From: Collimonas sp. OK412
Lineage (GTDB): Bacteria; Pseudomonadota; Gammaproteobacteria; Burkholderiales; Burkholderiaceae_D
DNA length: 64,000 bases
Direction: 5' to 3'
Assembly: GCF_900112135.1 (NCBI RefSeq)
Contig: NZ_FOLC01000001.1
Coordinates: 434,001 to 498,000, forward strand
The translations under genes were made by a program, and so were the position numbers. A model generated the notes under the pieces. It worked only from the letters and a program-made list of their open reading frames with translations, did no database searches and was not told where the DNA came from. The number at the start of each line of letters is the position of its first letter. The first letter of the stretch is position 1. Of this stretch, positions 26,852 through 35,006 are shown one piece after another.

Positions 26852-26982
26852 ATCGCTCGATCGCTGCTGCTGTGCGATCTCTGCGCTTCACTTCATCAAT
26901 TATCAGCAGTACGCAATCAGCGGGCGCAGGCGACTGCCGCGCGCGCTCATTGCGCTGCTGTGATCGATCGGATCCTGGAGCG

Positions 26983-27267
26983 TCAAGCGGCTCCGCGGTA
27001 CGTGCTCAAATCTGGTGTAAGCCGCTGCGGGCCTTGCGGTTGAGGTGTGTGCTTGGGCCTCTGCGAATCGGCCACGCTTTCCACGCCGTCGGCGGCAATC
27101 GCTTCGAGGAAGCCGAGAACGTTACGGTAATAATCAACCCGCATTTCCGCTTCCAGCAATTGCCTTTCTGACTGATACAACGCCAGGCGTGTATCGCGGA
27201 GTTCATTTTCTGCCAGCTTTTCAGGCGTCTGGATATATTTTATCGCCAATCTGTTAAGCCATCCCAT
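26983..27267 (-). CDS. Small hypothetical protein with helical N-terminal region
   Basis: From the ATG at 27267, behind AAGAGGTGCCGAC, the protein has 94 residues. Residues 15-55 (KLAENELRDTRLALYQSERQ, then LLEAEMRVDYYRNVLGFLEA) have heptad spacing and probably form a coiled coil. The C-terminal third is proline-rich and disordered. No signal peptide and no known family recognised. The ribosome site and codon use support a real gene. Confidence 0.65.
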   Translation of the reverse strand: MGWLNRLAIKYIQTPEKLAENELRDTRLALYQSERQLLEAEMRVDYYRNVLGFLEAIAADGVESVADSQRPKHTPQPQGPQRLTPDLSTYRGAA

Positions 27268-27616
27268 GTCGGCACCTCTTTTGTATGGAGACGATTTGAT
27301 CATAGATCGTTCTTGGCAAATAAACCTGATAATTGACATCATTTAACTATCTTGTTGCGCAATTTCCACGCCAATATTTATGTGAAACAGCTGAATATCG
27401 TCTTCGCGAAAATGCAAGGCATAACAAACAAGATGTGCGCCAGGCAGGTGTCGACAATTGGCGCGCGATTGCGCGAATCTGTCGCTTTGCGCGCGTTCAT
27501 CCTGACTGGAATCATTTTCAACCAGGAACCCTGATGCCGGCGCGCATCCTGGGCGAGCCGGCAAGCCATATGCTGGCTTATGCGGTCAGCGTACTGTCGA
27601 GCCGCGGCAGCGCTGC
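27268..27616. other. Intergenic region with no supported gene
   Basis: This 349-base stretch holds the promoter side of the small hypothetical gene (minus strand) and the 3' end of the TPR lipoprotein gene. Short overlapping frames on both strands show no conserved-looking protein, ribosome site or signal peptide. No terminator or promoter pair stood out. Confidence 0.5.
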
Positions 27617-28783
27617 TTAGTGAATCAAGAGCGGAGCGCGGTACGACTTGACCCGGTCGAGCTTGGCTGCATACAGGTCGTGGTCGTTGCTGGTCGTGCT
27701 GTTTTGCATGGCGATGCTCAAGTGTTTGACCGCCTGGTCGATTTCTCCCAGGCGCAGGCAGGCAATGCCTAGCCAGTACTGGAATTCATGATAGTAGGGA
27801 TCGCGCGCAATTTCCCTGCTGAAGTGCAGCTTCGCGGCCTTGTAGTCGCCGGCGCGCATTGCCGCCATGCCCAGGTTGAATGCCTGGAAGGGGGCTTCCG
27901 GCTGCAATTGCGCCAGCCTGGCTGCCAGCGGTTTTGCTTCCGCCGATTTGCCGAGATCGTTCAGGACGCCGATCAGGTTGAAGATGACCACGGTGTTGTC
28001 CGGCTCGCGTTCATGTACCTGGCGGAATGTGCGTTCGGCTTCCTGCAAATTGCCGTGGCGCCGGTACACCACTCCCAGCGTATTGTAGGAAGCGAGGAAA
28101 CCCGGGTCCTGCCGGATCGCTTCGCGCGCCCACCAGTAAGCGTCGTCCAGCCGATGCATGGCGAGGGCTTCGGCAGCCTGGTTATTCATGTACATCGCCA
28201 CCACGGTGTTCTCTTCGATGTCCAGCCGGCGCTGGCCTTCGGTATCTTCCGGCGGCAGGAAATCAATCGTCATCAGGCGGCTATGGTCGAGCGGGGTGCG
28301 GATGGCGCTGGGCCGTTTGCCGAGGGTGAGGTTGACATGGCCGCTGGCAAAATAGAGGTCGTCGTTGCGGCTCCATGCCTGGTCCATGAGTATGGTCTGG
28401 TAGCGCACCGGCAGCCCCAGTTCCTTGGCGAAGGCAGCGGTCATGATCACCAGCGACAGGCAATTGCCGCTGCGCGCCGCAAAAGTCTCGGCGGCATCGC
28501 GGGTGTGTTCGGAACTGTATTCCAGCTGCAGCTGGTTCTTGCTGTACAGCGCATCGAACAAGCCTTGCTGTATGCCCTTTACACGCATCTGGTGGGCATT
28601 CTCGTCCCTGGCCAGGTATTGGCGCATGGCGTGGCTGACGGCAAATACATCGTCGGCGCTGATGTGCTGCGAAGGTGGGGCAAACAAGCGGTCGCTGAAC
28701 AGCTTGTCAGCTTGCGGCGCCGGCGGCGGGGCCGCGCAGGCGGCGAGCACGAGACATAAAGACAGGATTAGCCAGCGTTTCAT
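27617..28783 (-). CDS. Transglutaminase-like and TPR lipoprotein
   Basis: The ATG at 28783 places a signal peptide and lipobox (LVLAAC, Cys16) at the N-terminus; an upstream in-frame TTG would displace it. The 388-residue protein has a transglutaminase-like fold: Cys108 in ARSGNCLSL and His149 in ASGHVNL. The C-terminal half is tetratricopeptide repeats (TPR units ASYNTLGVVYRRHGNLQEAE, AFNLGMAAMRAGDYKAAKLH, YWLGIACLRLGEIDQAVKHL). Possible cell-envelope protease or adaptor; substrate unknown. No operon partner is evident. Confidence 0.82.
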   Translation of the reverse strand: MKRWLILSLCLVLAACAAPPPAPQADKLFSDRLFAPPSQHISADDVFAVSHAMRQYLARDENAHQMRVKGIQQGLFDALYSKNQLQLEYSSEHTRDAAETFAARSGNCLSLVIMTAAFAKELGLPVRYQTILMDQAWSRNDDLYFASGHVNLTLGKRPSAIRTPLDHSRLMTIDFLPPEDTEGQRRLDIEENTVVAMYMNNQAAEALAMHRLDDAYWWAREAIRQDPGFLASYNTLGVVYRRHGNLQEAERTFRQVHEREPDNTVVIFNLIGVLNDLGKSAEAKPLAARLAQLQPEAPFQAFNLGMAAMRAGDYKAAKLHFSREIARDPYYHEFQYWLGIACLRLGEIDQAVKHLSIAMQNSTTSNDHDLYAAKLDRVKSYRAPLLIH

Positions 28784-28857
28784 CTGGGGCCGCCGCTCGG
28801 TAGGATGTTTCAATATGCAGCTTGCAATGCGCTGCTTCCAATATATACCTGAATCGC

Positions 28858-29298
28858 TCAGGCCGGGTGTCCCATGATGTAGTGTTCGAGCTGCTGGATG
28901 ATGAATTGCTGCTCCGAAATGATGTCTTTCACCAAGTCGCCGATAGAGATGATGCCGACCAGCTTGTCATCGTCCAGGATCGGCAGGTGGCGCAGGCGAT
29001 TCTCGGTCATCAGCGCCATGCATTGTTCATTGGTATCGTCCAGGCGCACATACATGACGGAGGACGTCATGATGTCGCGCACCGAAGTGTCGGTCGACGA
29101 GCGGCCCTTGAGTATCATCTTCCTGGCATAGTCGCGTTCGGTGACGATGCCGACGATTTTCCCCTGCACCGTCACCAGCAGCGCACCGACGCTTTTGTCC
29201 GACATCATCTTGATGGCGTCGAATACCTTGGCGTCAGGAGCAATCGTGTAGACGGTTTGGTTCTGCTTGGTCTTGAGAATCTGCGCGACGGTTTTCAT
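28858..29298 (-). CDS. CBS-domain pair protein
   Basis: The 146-residue protein is a tandem of CBS domains (a Bateman module): KVFDAIKMMSDKSVGALLVT and YVRLDDTNEQCMALMTENRLRHLPILDDDKLVGIISIGDLV. GAAGGGATGACTG precedes the ATG. Stand-alone CBS proteins bind adenine nucleotides and act as energy-sensing regulators; the partner is unknown. Confidence 0.9.
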   Translation of the reverse strand: MKTVAQILKTKQNQTVYTIAPDAKVFDAIKMMSDKSVGALLVTVQGKIVGIVTERDYARKMILKGRSSTDTSVRDIMTSSVMYVRLDDTNEQCMALMTENRLRHLPILDDDKLVGIISIGDLVKDIISEQQFIIQQLEHYIMGHPA

Positions 29299-29614
29299 CA
29301 GTCATCCCTTCAGACAAACCTGCAATTCGAGTAATTATTTTGCGGCCCTGCTTAGTCTAGAAAGTAGCCTTTTCGTTTTCAAATTGCAAGCATCTTCAGT
29401 ACGGGCGCGCGTTGCGGCTGACAATTCTGACAGTAGTAAAAAGATGGGCTATTATATTATTATTGCAGTGCGGCAATAATTCTTTGGCTGGCGAAATTGA
29501 ACCATAGGCGGATAAGGCGCTCTGTTTGTGGGGCCCGACGCAGCGGATATTCCCGCTATGGAGGCAAGTCAATGCAAGAAACAGGAAATTTTCTTTTAAT
29601 GACAACGTATTTCA
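29299..29614. other. Divergent intergenic region with promoter
   Basis: This 316-base AT-rich region lies between the CBS gene and the histidine kinase gene. It carries a good sigma70-type promoter for the kinase operon at 29427-29455, about 160 bases from the kinase start. No small gene is supported. Confidence 0.55.
29427..29455 (+). promoter_or_regulatory. Putative sigma70 promoter of the phosphorelay operon
   Basis: CTGACA at 29427-29432 and TATTAT at 29450-29455 are separated by exactly 17 bases. Each box matches consensus at five of six positions. Confidence 0.5.
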
Positions 29615-31318
29615 ATGGTCGTTTTGCCAATGACCGATTTTAGTTTTACCGCCGTGCTGAAAAAAATACAGAAGTCAGATGCAGCAATAGCTTTGCCGCG
29701 CCGATCGGATATCCGGCTCGCGATATTTTTTTTTGCAAGCGCATTAATCGCATGCATATGGGTGGTTACCTTATATGACGAAGCCAGCGAAACGCAGCGC
29801 GAACTGGAAAAAGTCGGGCGCGATGCACAGAACGTGGCCCGGGCGTTCGATGAAAATATCAGCCACGTCATCGAGCAGGCCGATGAAGCCAGCGACCTGC
29901 TGAAATTCCAGTACGAGCGTTTCGGCGCAAAAATGAACAGTCTCGAATATCGGGACGCATGGCTAATGCAAGGCAATCTCGCGAACCGTTTTTTTATCCT
30001 TGACGAACATGGAAAGCAGATCTACGCCAACGACGATATCGTGCTCAACGACGGACTCATCGCAGGCCATATGCAATTGCACCAGGGGCACGATTCCGGC
30101 CAGCTGATGTTCCTCGCCAAACCGGTGCGCGATCGTGTCTCGGGGGAATGGTCGATGCAAGCCAGCCGACGCCTTAACCGGCCCGACGGCAGCTTCAGCG
30201 GCATAGTCGGCGTCTCGATAAGCAACGAGGCGGTGACGCGTTTTTATCACCAGATCAATGTCGGCCGCGACGGCGCCATCAGCGTGGTCGGCGATGAAGG
30301 CACGATCAAGGCGCGCGAGCCGAACGGCGCCAAGGCGATCGGCATGGATTTTTCCGGCAGGCCGTCGTTTGCGGTGATGAGGCAGCACAAGCAAGGCTAC
30401 CTGACCAGCAACGGCGTGGTCGACGGCAAGCAGCGGACGTATGCCTATCGCCAGCTGGAAAATTACCCGCTGATGGTGATCGTCGGCATTTCGGTCGAGG
30501 AAGCGATGCAGCCGTTCTACAACAACCGCTTTCGCGGTTATGTGCTGGCGGCGTTTTCCACCGGAGTGGTGGTGGTGTTTACCGTCTTCATCCTGTTCAT
30601 GGCGAACGGCCTGGTGAGCACCGGGCGCGTGGCGACTCTTGCCAACCAGGCCAAGTCGCAGTTCCTTGCCAATATGTCGCACGAATTGCGCACGCCGCTG
30701 AACGGAATTTTGGGTTATGCGGAACTGTTGCGGGAAGATCTGGTCGGAACCGACGAGCAACATTTTGCGCAGGCAATACATGACAGCGGCACGCATCTGC
30801 TGTTGCTGGTCAATACCGTGCTTGACCTGGAGCGGATCGCGGCGGGGAAAATGGAAGTTTTCATCGCGTCCGAAAATTTGCGCGAGCTGATGCAGAAAAT
30901 TGTTGCCAGCCATGCGTCCACCGCGATGCGCAAGGGGATCGCCTTGAGGCTGGTGCTGAGCCCGGCGCTGCCGATCGAGTTTGCCTGCGATCGCGGCAAG
31001 CTGATCAGGGTGCTCAACAACCTGATCCACAATGCGTTGAAATATACGGATCAGGGAGCGGTAACGGTGCGCGTGCTGCAGGGCGACGGCGTGCTGATAT
31101 TCCGGGTAGTGGATACGGGCGAAGGCATCCCGATGGAACTGCAGCGCGTCATCTTTGAAAAATTTGCCCAGGTGGACGGCTCGGACATGCGGGCGCAAGC
31201 CGGCAGCGGCCTGGGCCTGGCGCTGGCCAAGGAACTGGTGAAATTCATGGGCGGAACCATCGCCGTACGGTCGCGGGTCGGCAAAGGTTCGATTTTTGCC
31301 TTCACGATACCGGTTTGA
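29615..31318 (+). CDS. Membrane-bound sensor histidine kinase without receiver domain
   Basis: The 567-residue protein has membrane helices near residues 35-53 and 306-331 that flank a dCache/PDC-type periplasmic sensor (FFILDEHGKQIYAND, GIVGVSISNEAVTRFYHQI). Then come the HisKA H-box (ANMSHELRTPLNG, phospho-acceptor His356) and the HATPase domain: N-box NNLIHNALKYT, G1 VVDTGEGIP and G2 GSGLGLALAKE. It lacks a receiver domain, while a stand-alone receiver and an Hpt protein follow at once. The start may be 29615 or the ATG at 29630. It should autophosphorylate on an unknown extracellular signal and hand the phosphate to the neighbouring receiver. Confidence 0.9.
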   Translation: MVVLPMTDFSFTAVLKKIQKSDAAIALPRRSDIRLAIFFFASALIACIWVVTLYDEASETQRELEKVGRDAQNVARAFDENISHVIEQADEASDLLKFQYERFGAKMNSLEYRDAWLMQGNLANRFFILDEHGKQIYANDDIVLNDGLIAGHMQLHQGHDSGQLMFLAKPVRDRVSGEWSMQASRRLNRPDGSFSGIVGVSISNEAVTRFYHQINVGRDGAISVVGDEGTIKAREPNGAKAIGMDFSGRPSFAVMRQHKQGYLTSNGVVDGKQRTYAYRQLENYPLMVIVGISVEEAMQPFYNNRFRGYVLAAFSTGVVVVFTVFILFMANGLVSTGRVATLANQAKSQFLANMSHELRTPLNGILGYAELLREDLVGTDEQHFAQAIHDSGTHLLLLVNTVLDLERIAAGKMEVFIASENLRELMQKIVASHASTAMRKGIALRLVLSPALPIEFACDRGKLIRVLNNLIHNALKYTDQGAVTVRVLQGDGVLIFRVVDTGEGIPMELQRVIFEKFAQVDGSDMRAQAGSGLGLALAKELVKFMGGTIAVRSRVGKGSIFAFTIPV

Positions 31319-31345
31319 ACAAGGCTTTACAGTGATTAGGTGTTA

Positions 31346-31705
31346 ATGAAAAACATATTGGTAGTGGATGATAATCCTCTCAACAGCAACCTCGCCAGGA
31401 TCATCCTGACCAGGGCGGGACATACGGTCCACGTGTTTGCCGGAGCTTCCGAGGCTCTGCGTTATCTGGAAAAAAATACAGTCGATGTGGTGTTGACCGA
31501 CGTCGGTATGCGCGATATAAACGGAAAAGAATTCTGCCGCCTGGTCAAGGACGGCAGTCACGAGGTGGTTCCTCGCATGGTGGCATACACCGCATTTGCG
31601 ATGGAGGAGGAGTTGTTGTCGATCCGGGCGGCAGGTTTCGATGCCGTAGTCATCAAGCCGGCGACCCGTGTCCAGATCCTGGCAGCAGTGGATCCTGCCA
31701 GTTGA
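31346..31705 (+). CDS. Stand-alone response-regulator receiver domain
   Basis: The protein of about 119 residues (ATG at 31346; a GTG at 31340 is also in frame) is only a receiver domain. Acidic pair Asp-Asp in ILVVDDNPLNS, phospho-acceptor Asp in LTDVGM, Thr in AYTAFA and Lys in VIKP are all present. With no output domain it probably acts as an intermediate relay. It follows the kinase after 27 bases and overlaps or abuts the Hpt gene. Confidence 0.9.
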   Translation: MKNILVVDDNPLNSNLARIILTRAGHTVHVFAGASEALRYLEKNTVDVVLTDVGMRDINGKEFCRLVKDGSHEVVPRMVAYTAFAMEEELLSIRAAGFDAVVIKPATRVQILAAVDPAS

Positions 31706-32139
31706 AGCGCCGTCTCGCCTTGTTTGATATGGCGCTTCAGGAACATAACCAACCGCCGACCATGCAATCTTATATCTGCCATCACTTCAGCCCGGAAATG
31801 TTTTTAAAGCATTCCTATAACGACAAAGGCGTTTTTGTCGATTTGTGCAAACTGTTTCTGCAAGTCGGCAACGAACAGTTCGCGCGCCTGAAATCGGCCG
31901 TGCAGGCCGGGAATGTAGGCTCCACGACGCAGGAATGCCATGCGCTCAAAGGCACGCTGCTCATTTCTGGCGCCGATGCCGCCGTGCGCATGCTGGATCA
32001 GATAGAGATCGAGTTCAACCGGAAAAAACAGGTCTGTGCAGCGGAAAAAATCCTCGAGCTGCAAAATGAAATCACGCTTACGATGGATGAAGTGCGCGAC
32101 TTCCTGCTGGAGCTGGAAAGCCTGGAGCTCCAGCACTGA
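31702..32139 (+). CDS. Hpt-domain phosphotransfer protein
   Basis: The protein of up to 145 residues carries an Hpt domain with the phospho-acceptor histidine in CHALKGTLLISGADA, in a four-helix region about residues 35-140. The start is uncertain: TTG at 31702 overlaps the receiver stop by four bases (TTGA), and ATG codons at 31729 and 31762 are alternatives without a clear ribosome site. It would receive phosphate from the stand-alone receiver and pass it to a terminal regulator. Confidence 0.82.
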   Translation: MKRRLALFDMALQEHNQPPTMQSYICHHFSPEMFLKHSYNDKGVFVDLCKLFLQVGNEQFARLKSAVQAGNVGSTTQECHALKGTLLISGADAAVRMLDQIEIEFNRKKQVCAAEKILELQNEITLTMDEVRDFLLELESLELQH

Positions 32140-32143
32140 AGCG

Positions 32144-32803
32144 TCAGGGCGCCGGCAGTTGCGCCGGCGGCTCGCAGCATTTTTCCACGGCGTGGCGGCG
32201 GCTTTCAGCAGCCAGCGCGGAATGGCCCGACAATAACAATGCAGCCTTGTCGATCAAGAGTTGGGTCGGTATCGGCCGGGCAAAAGAAGCCGCCAGCAGC
32301 AGCACAAAACTGACTGCCATCAAGGTGCGGTTCAATACCGGCTTGGGCAGGCTTTCAGCGCACCAGATGAAAGCGAGGCTGACTGCGCCGCCCAGCAGCC
32401 AGCCGCTGAGGGCTTCCGAGACCGAGTGAAAGTCCAGCACTACGCGCGACAGGCTGATCAGCGCCGCGAAGGCCATGCCAGACACTACCGCAAGCTGCCG
32501 CACGGCAGTGGTTTTCTGCTGGAACAGGAAATAGAAGAGCAGGGGGATGATCGCCGCGGAGCGCATGGCGTGGCCGCTGAAACCGGTGAAATCCAGTTCG
32601 TCTATGCCTATGCCCCAGCCGACGAACGCAATCTTCGAGGCGGCGACCAGCAGCAAAGCGGAACCGAACAGCAGGCACCAGGCCCAGAACAGACGTTGCG
32701 CGCGTGCCGCCAGCAGCCACGCTGCAATCGCAACGGCGGCGGGAAGCATGATGGTGCTGCCGCCGACTTTGGTGATACCCATCCATGAAAGCATAAAACT
32801 CAT
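32144..32803 (-). CDS. PAP2-family membrane phosphatase
   Basis: The 219-residue protein has about five or six membrane helices and PAP2 motifs: FSGHAMRSAA (the SGH motif) and SRVVLDFHSVSEALSGW (catalytic His; the final Asp of the usual motif is Glu here). The first motif is less clear (KIAFVGWGIG). Family members dephosphorylate lipid phosphates such as undecaprenyl pyrophosphate or phosphatidic acid. The nearby exopolysaccharide genes use undecaprenyl phosphate, so carrier recycling is plausible but unproven. Confidence 0.82.
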   Translation of the reverse strand: MSFMLSWMGITKVGGSTIMLPAAVAIAAWLLAARAQRLFWAWCLLFGSALLLVAASKIAFVGWGIGIDELDFTGFSGHAMRSAAIIPLLFYFLFQQKTTAVRQLAVVSGMAFAALISLSRVVLDFHSVSEALSGWLLGGAVSLAFIWCAESLPKPVLNRTLMAVSFVLLLAASFARPIPTQLLIDKAALLLSGHSALAAESRRHAVEKCCEPPAQLPAP

Positions 32804-32886
32804 TGCCTAATTAGCGGCCAATACCGGTCTCCTGCGATACCAGCAGGTTGATCTGCGCTGATCGCGCTATTTTTACTTGAGTTGGT

Positions 32887-33513
32887 TCAAGCAGCGGATG
32901 CTGCACGAGCCTGGCGCGCCTTGCGTGCCGCACAGCCGCGCAAGAAACCGCGCAGCTCTTCGAACACGATAGGCTTCTGGAAAAACAGGACCTCATCGGG
33001 CAAGCCGCCGCGCGCATCGAGCTCGTCCCTGCTGAGCGTGGTGAGGACGGCGATGTCGATATGCCTGAGGTCGGGATTGGCAAGCACCGTTTTGACAATC
33101 TCATAACCGTCGATGCCTTCCATGACGATATCGAGCAGCAGGATGTCGTACTTGCGCTGGGCGATTTCTATCAGCGCCTGGTAGCCGTTGTCGCAAAAGC
33201 GCGTCTCCAGCGCGATATCCCAGGAAGCGATCTGCTTCTCATACACCATCCGCTGCAAGGCATTGTCTTCGACGATCAATGCGCTCAGTGTCGAAGACAG
33301 CGCGGTACGGCCCTTGTCCATCGGCAGGTCGCTGCGTTCGGCCTTCAGCGCTTCGATGGCTTCGCGCGGAATGCGGCGGTGTCCGCCTTGCGTCTTCCAT
33401 GCCACCAGAACCCCGCGCTCCACCAGCTGCTGCACCGAGGTGACGGAAATTCCCAGCAGCTTGGCTGCTTCTTGCGTAGTGACATCGCTTTGATTGAGTT
33501 TCACTGCTGACAT
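32887..33513 (-). CDS. Response regulator with N-terminal excisionase-type HTH and receiver
   Basis: The 208-residue protein has a MerR/excisionase-type winged helix at about residues 10-60 (VTTQEAAKLLGISVTSVQQL, KTQGGHRRIPREAIEALKAE) and a receiver domain at about 75-195 with Glu-Asp in LIVEDNALQ, phospho-Asp in LLLDIVM, Thr in VLTTLSRDEL and Lys in FQKPI. The order DNA-binding first, receiver second is the reverse of most response regulators. It lies just before the exopolysaccharide operon and next to the kinase-receiver-Hpt operon. Three 12-base tandem repeats sit right upstream of the ATG. Confidence 0.88.
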   Translation of the reverse strand: MSAVKLNQSDVTTQEAAKLLGISVTSVQQLVERGVLVAWKTQGGHRRIPREAIEALKAERSDLPMDKGRTALSSTLSALIVEDNALQRMVYEKQIASWDIALETRFCDNGYQALIEIAQRKYDILLLDIVMEGIDGYEIVKTVLANPDLRHIDIAVLTTLSRDELDARGGLPDEVLFFQKPIVFEELRGFLRGCAARKARQARAASAA

Positions 33514-33514
33514 T

Positions 33515-33550
33515 GGGCGATTGATTGGGCGGTTAATTGGGCAGTTAAGG
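33515..33550 (-). repeat. Three 12-bp tandem repeats upstream of the HTH-receiver gene
   Basis: Consecutive imperfect copies GGGCGATTGATT (33515-33526), GGGCGGTTAATT (33527-33538) and GGGCAGTTAAGG (33539-33550) lie directly before the start codon at 33513. Phased repeats of about one helical turn are possible operator sites, perhaps for autoregulation. Confidence 0.6.
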
Positions 33551-33746
33551 AGTTAGGCGGCGCGGGACAAGCTGCACATTCTATCAAACGTATTTATCGG
33601 AACGCATTTTATCAATTTATCAAATAGCTGCCACCAACTGATTGGAGGAGCGTCGCGCCAGGTAGTTCAGGCGTCTTTGCCGCCTGAAATGCATTTAATT
33701 GCCCGCGGATTGAATTATCTCTGGTCATCCAAATAAAAAATACTAT

Positions 33747-33788
33747 AAAATCGTTGAAATCGGTATTTATGTGATTTTAAACGATTTT
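33747..33788. promoter_or_regulatory. Inverted repeat AAAATCGTT / AACGATTTT upstream of wza
   Basis: AAAATCGTT (33747-33755) and AACGATTTT (33780-33788) are perfect complements separated by 24 bases. They lie about 85 bases before the wza start. A related AAAACGATTT occurs at 46211-46220 before the priming transferase gene. Candidate operator only. Confidence 0.4.
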
Positions 33789-33872
33789 TGTTGTTTTTTT
33801 GATTTTAAATTCACATGGTTGCCTGGGTTGGTTCGAGCTGCGTATCGTTAAATTGGATCGGTGTGAATTAAA

Positions 33873-35006
33873 TTGAAAAAAATATTGCTGCTAACTCTCG
33901 TGTTTGCGCTGGGCGGGTGTGCCTTTGCCCCAGGCATGAAATTCGATTCCTATTCGCCGCTGGACGCAAGCGATCCTGAGTCGGTCCCGGTGATCACGCC
34001 GATCACCCTCAAGCTGGTGCAGCAGGAGAACGCCGAGCGCATGCGGCTATCCGGGCAAGGCGAGCAGTACCGGGAACTGATCGGCAAGCCGCAGCCGTAT
34101 CGCATGGGGCCGGCCGACATATTGTCGATCATCGTCTGGGATCATCCTGAACTGGTGGTTCCTAACCTTACCTACACCCTGGGCGCCACCGGCAACCTGT
34201 CCAACAGCGGCATGACCGCGCAGACGCTGCCGGGTTATGTGATCAGCAACGAAGGCGAAGTGCAGTTTCCCTACGTCGGGCTGTTCAAGGCGGAAGGATA
34301 TACCGAAGTAGAGGCGCAAAAGAAATTGCGCGGGCTGCTGGCCAAATATATACGTGATCCGCAGATCACCTTGCGCGTCATCGGCTACCGCAGCCAGAAG
34401 ATCTATGTCGACGGCGAAGTGCGTTCGGCCGGGGTCAAGCAGATGAGCGATGTGCCGATGACGCTGTCGGAAGCAATCAACCAGGCCGGCGGCATTCCGC
34501 CAAGCGGCGACGCCAGCCGGATTACGCTGGTGCGCGGCGCCAAGAGCTATGAAATCAGCGTGCCGGACCTGATTGCGCGCAACCTCAGCCCCTCCGACAT
34601 CGTTTTGCAGAACGGCGACGTGCTGCGGGTCGCGCCGCTGAGCGACAACCAGGTGTCGGTTTCCGGCGAGGTGCGCAGTCCAGGCTTGCTGCCCTTGCGC
34701 AGCAACGGCCGCCTCACCCTGAGCGATGCATTGAACGGCGCCGGCGGCGTCGACGCCAACACCAGCGATCCAAGCGCGATCTATGTGGTGCGGGCCGCTC
34801 CCGACGGCACCATGCCGAAAGTGTTCCATCTTGACAGTAAATCGCCGGTGGGCATGGCGCTGGCGGAAAATTTCCCGCTGCAGGCCAAGGACGTAGTGTA
34901 TGTCGATGCCCCAGGCCTGGTCCGTTTCAGCCGTGTGTTTGCACTGCTGGTCGGCACTTCTACTACCGCGGTCAATTCGCGTAACGCTGTGGATAAGAAA
35001 AATTGA
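33873..35006 (+). CDS. wza: Outer-membrane polysaccharide export lipoprotein (Wza family)
   Basis: The start is a TTG at 33873: only this gives the signal peptide and lipobox (LVFALGGCAFAPG). The 377-residue protein has the poly-export domain (PYRMGPADILSIIVWDHPEL) and SLBB repeats (VSGEVRSPGLLPLRSNGRLT). Wza oligomers form the outer-membrane channel for group 1-type capsule or exopolysaccharide. It is first in the operon and overlaps the phosphatase gene by four bases (TTGA). Confidence 0.93.
   Translation: MKKILLLTLVFALGGCAFAPGMKFDSYSPLDASDPESVPVITPITLKLVQQENAERMRLSGQGEQYRELIGKPQPYRMGPADILSIIVWDHPELVVPNLTYTLGATGNLSNSGMTAQTLPGYVISNEGEVQFPYVGLFKAEGYTEVEAQKKLRGLLAKYIRDPQITLRVIGYRSQKIYVDGEVRSAGVKQMSDVPMTLSEAINQAGGIPPSGDASRITLVRGAKSYEISVPDLIARNLSPSDIVLQNGDVLRVAPLSDNQVSVSGEVRSPGLLPLRSNGRLTLSDALNGAGGVDANTSDPSAIYVVRAAPDGTMPKVFHLDSKSPVGMALAENFPLQAKDVVYVDAPGLVRFSRVFALLVGTSTTAVNSRNAVDKKN

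Larger units (their letters stand above)
33514..33872. other. Control region between HTH-receiver gene and exopolysaccharide operon
   Basis: This AT-rich 359-base region between divergent genes holds the 12-bp tandem repeats at its left end and a 9-bp inverted repeat at 33747-33788 towards the wza side. A TATAAA at 33744-33749 overlaps the left arm. I cannot define a promoter with confidence. No gene is supported. Confidence 0.55.

Noticed and set aside
27333-27620. Possible small plus-strand gene of about 95 residues
   Set aside because: No ribosome site, signal peptide or family resemblance; overlapping frames of similar length exist on both strands.
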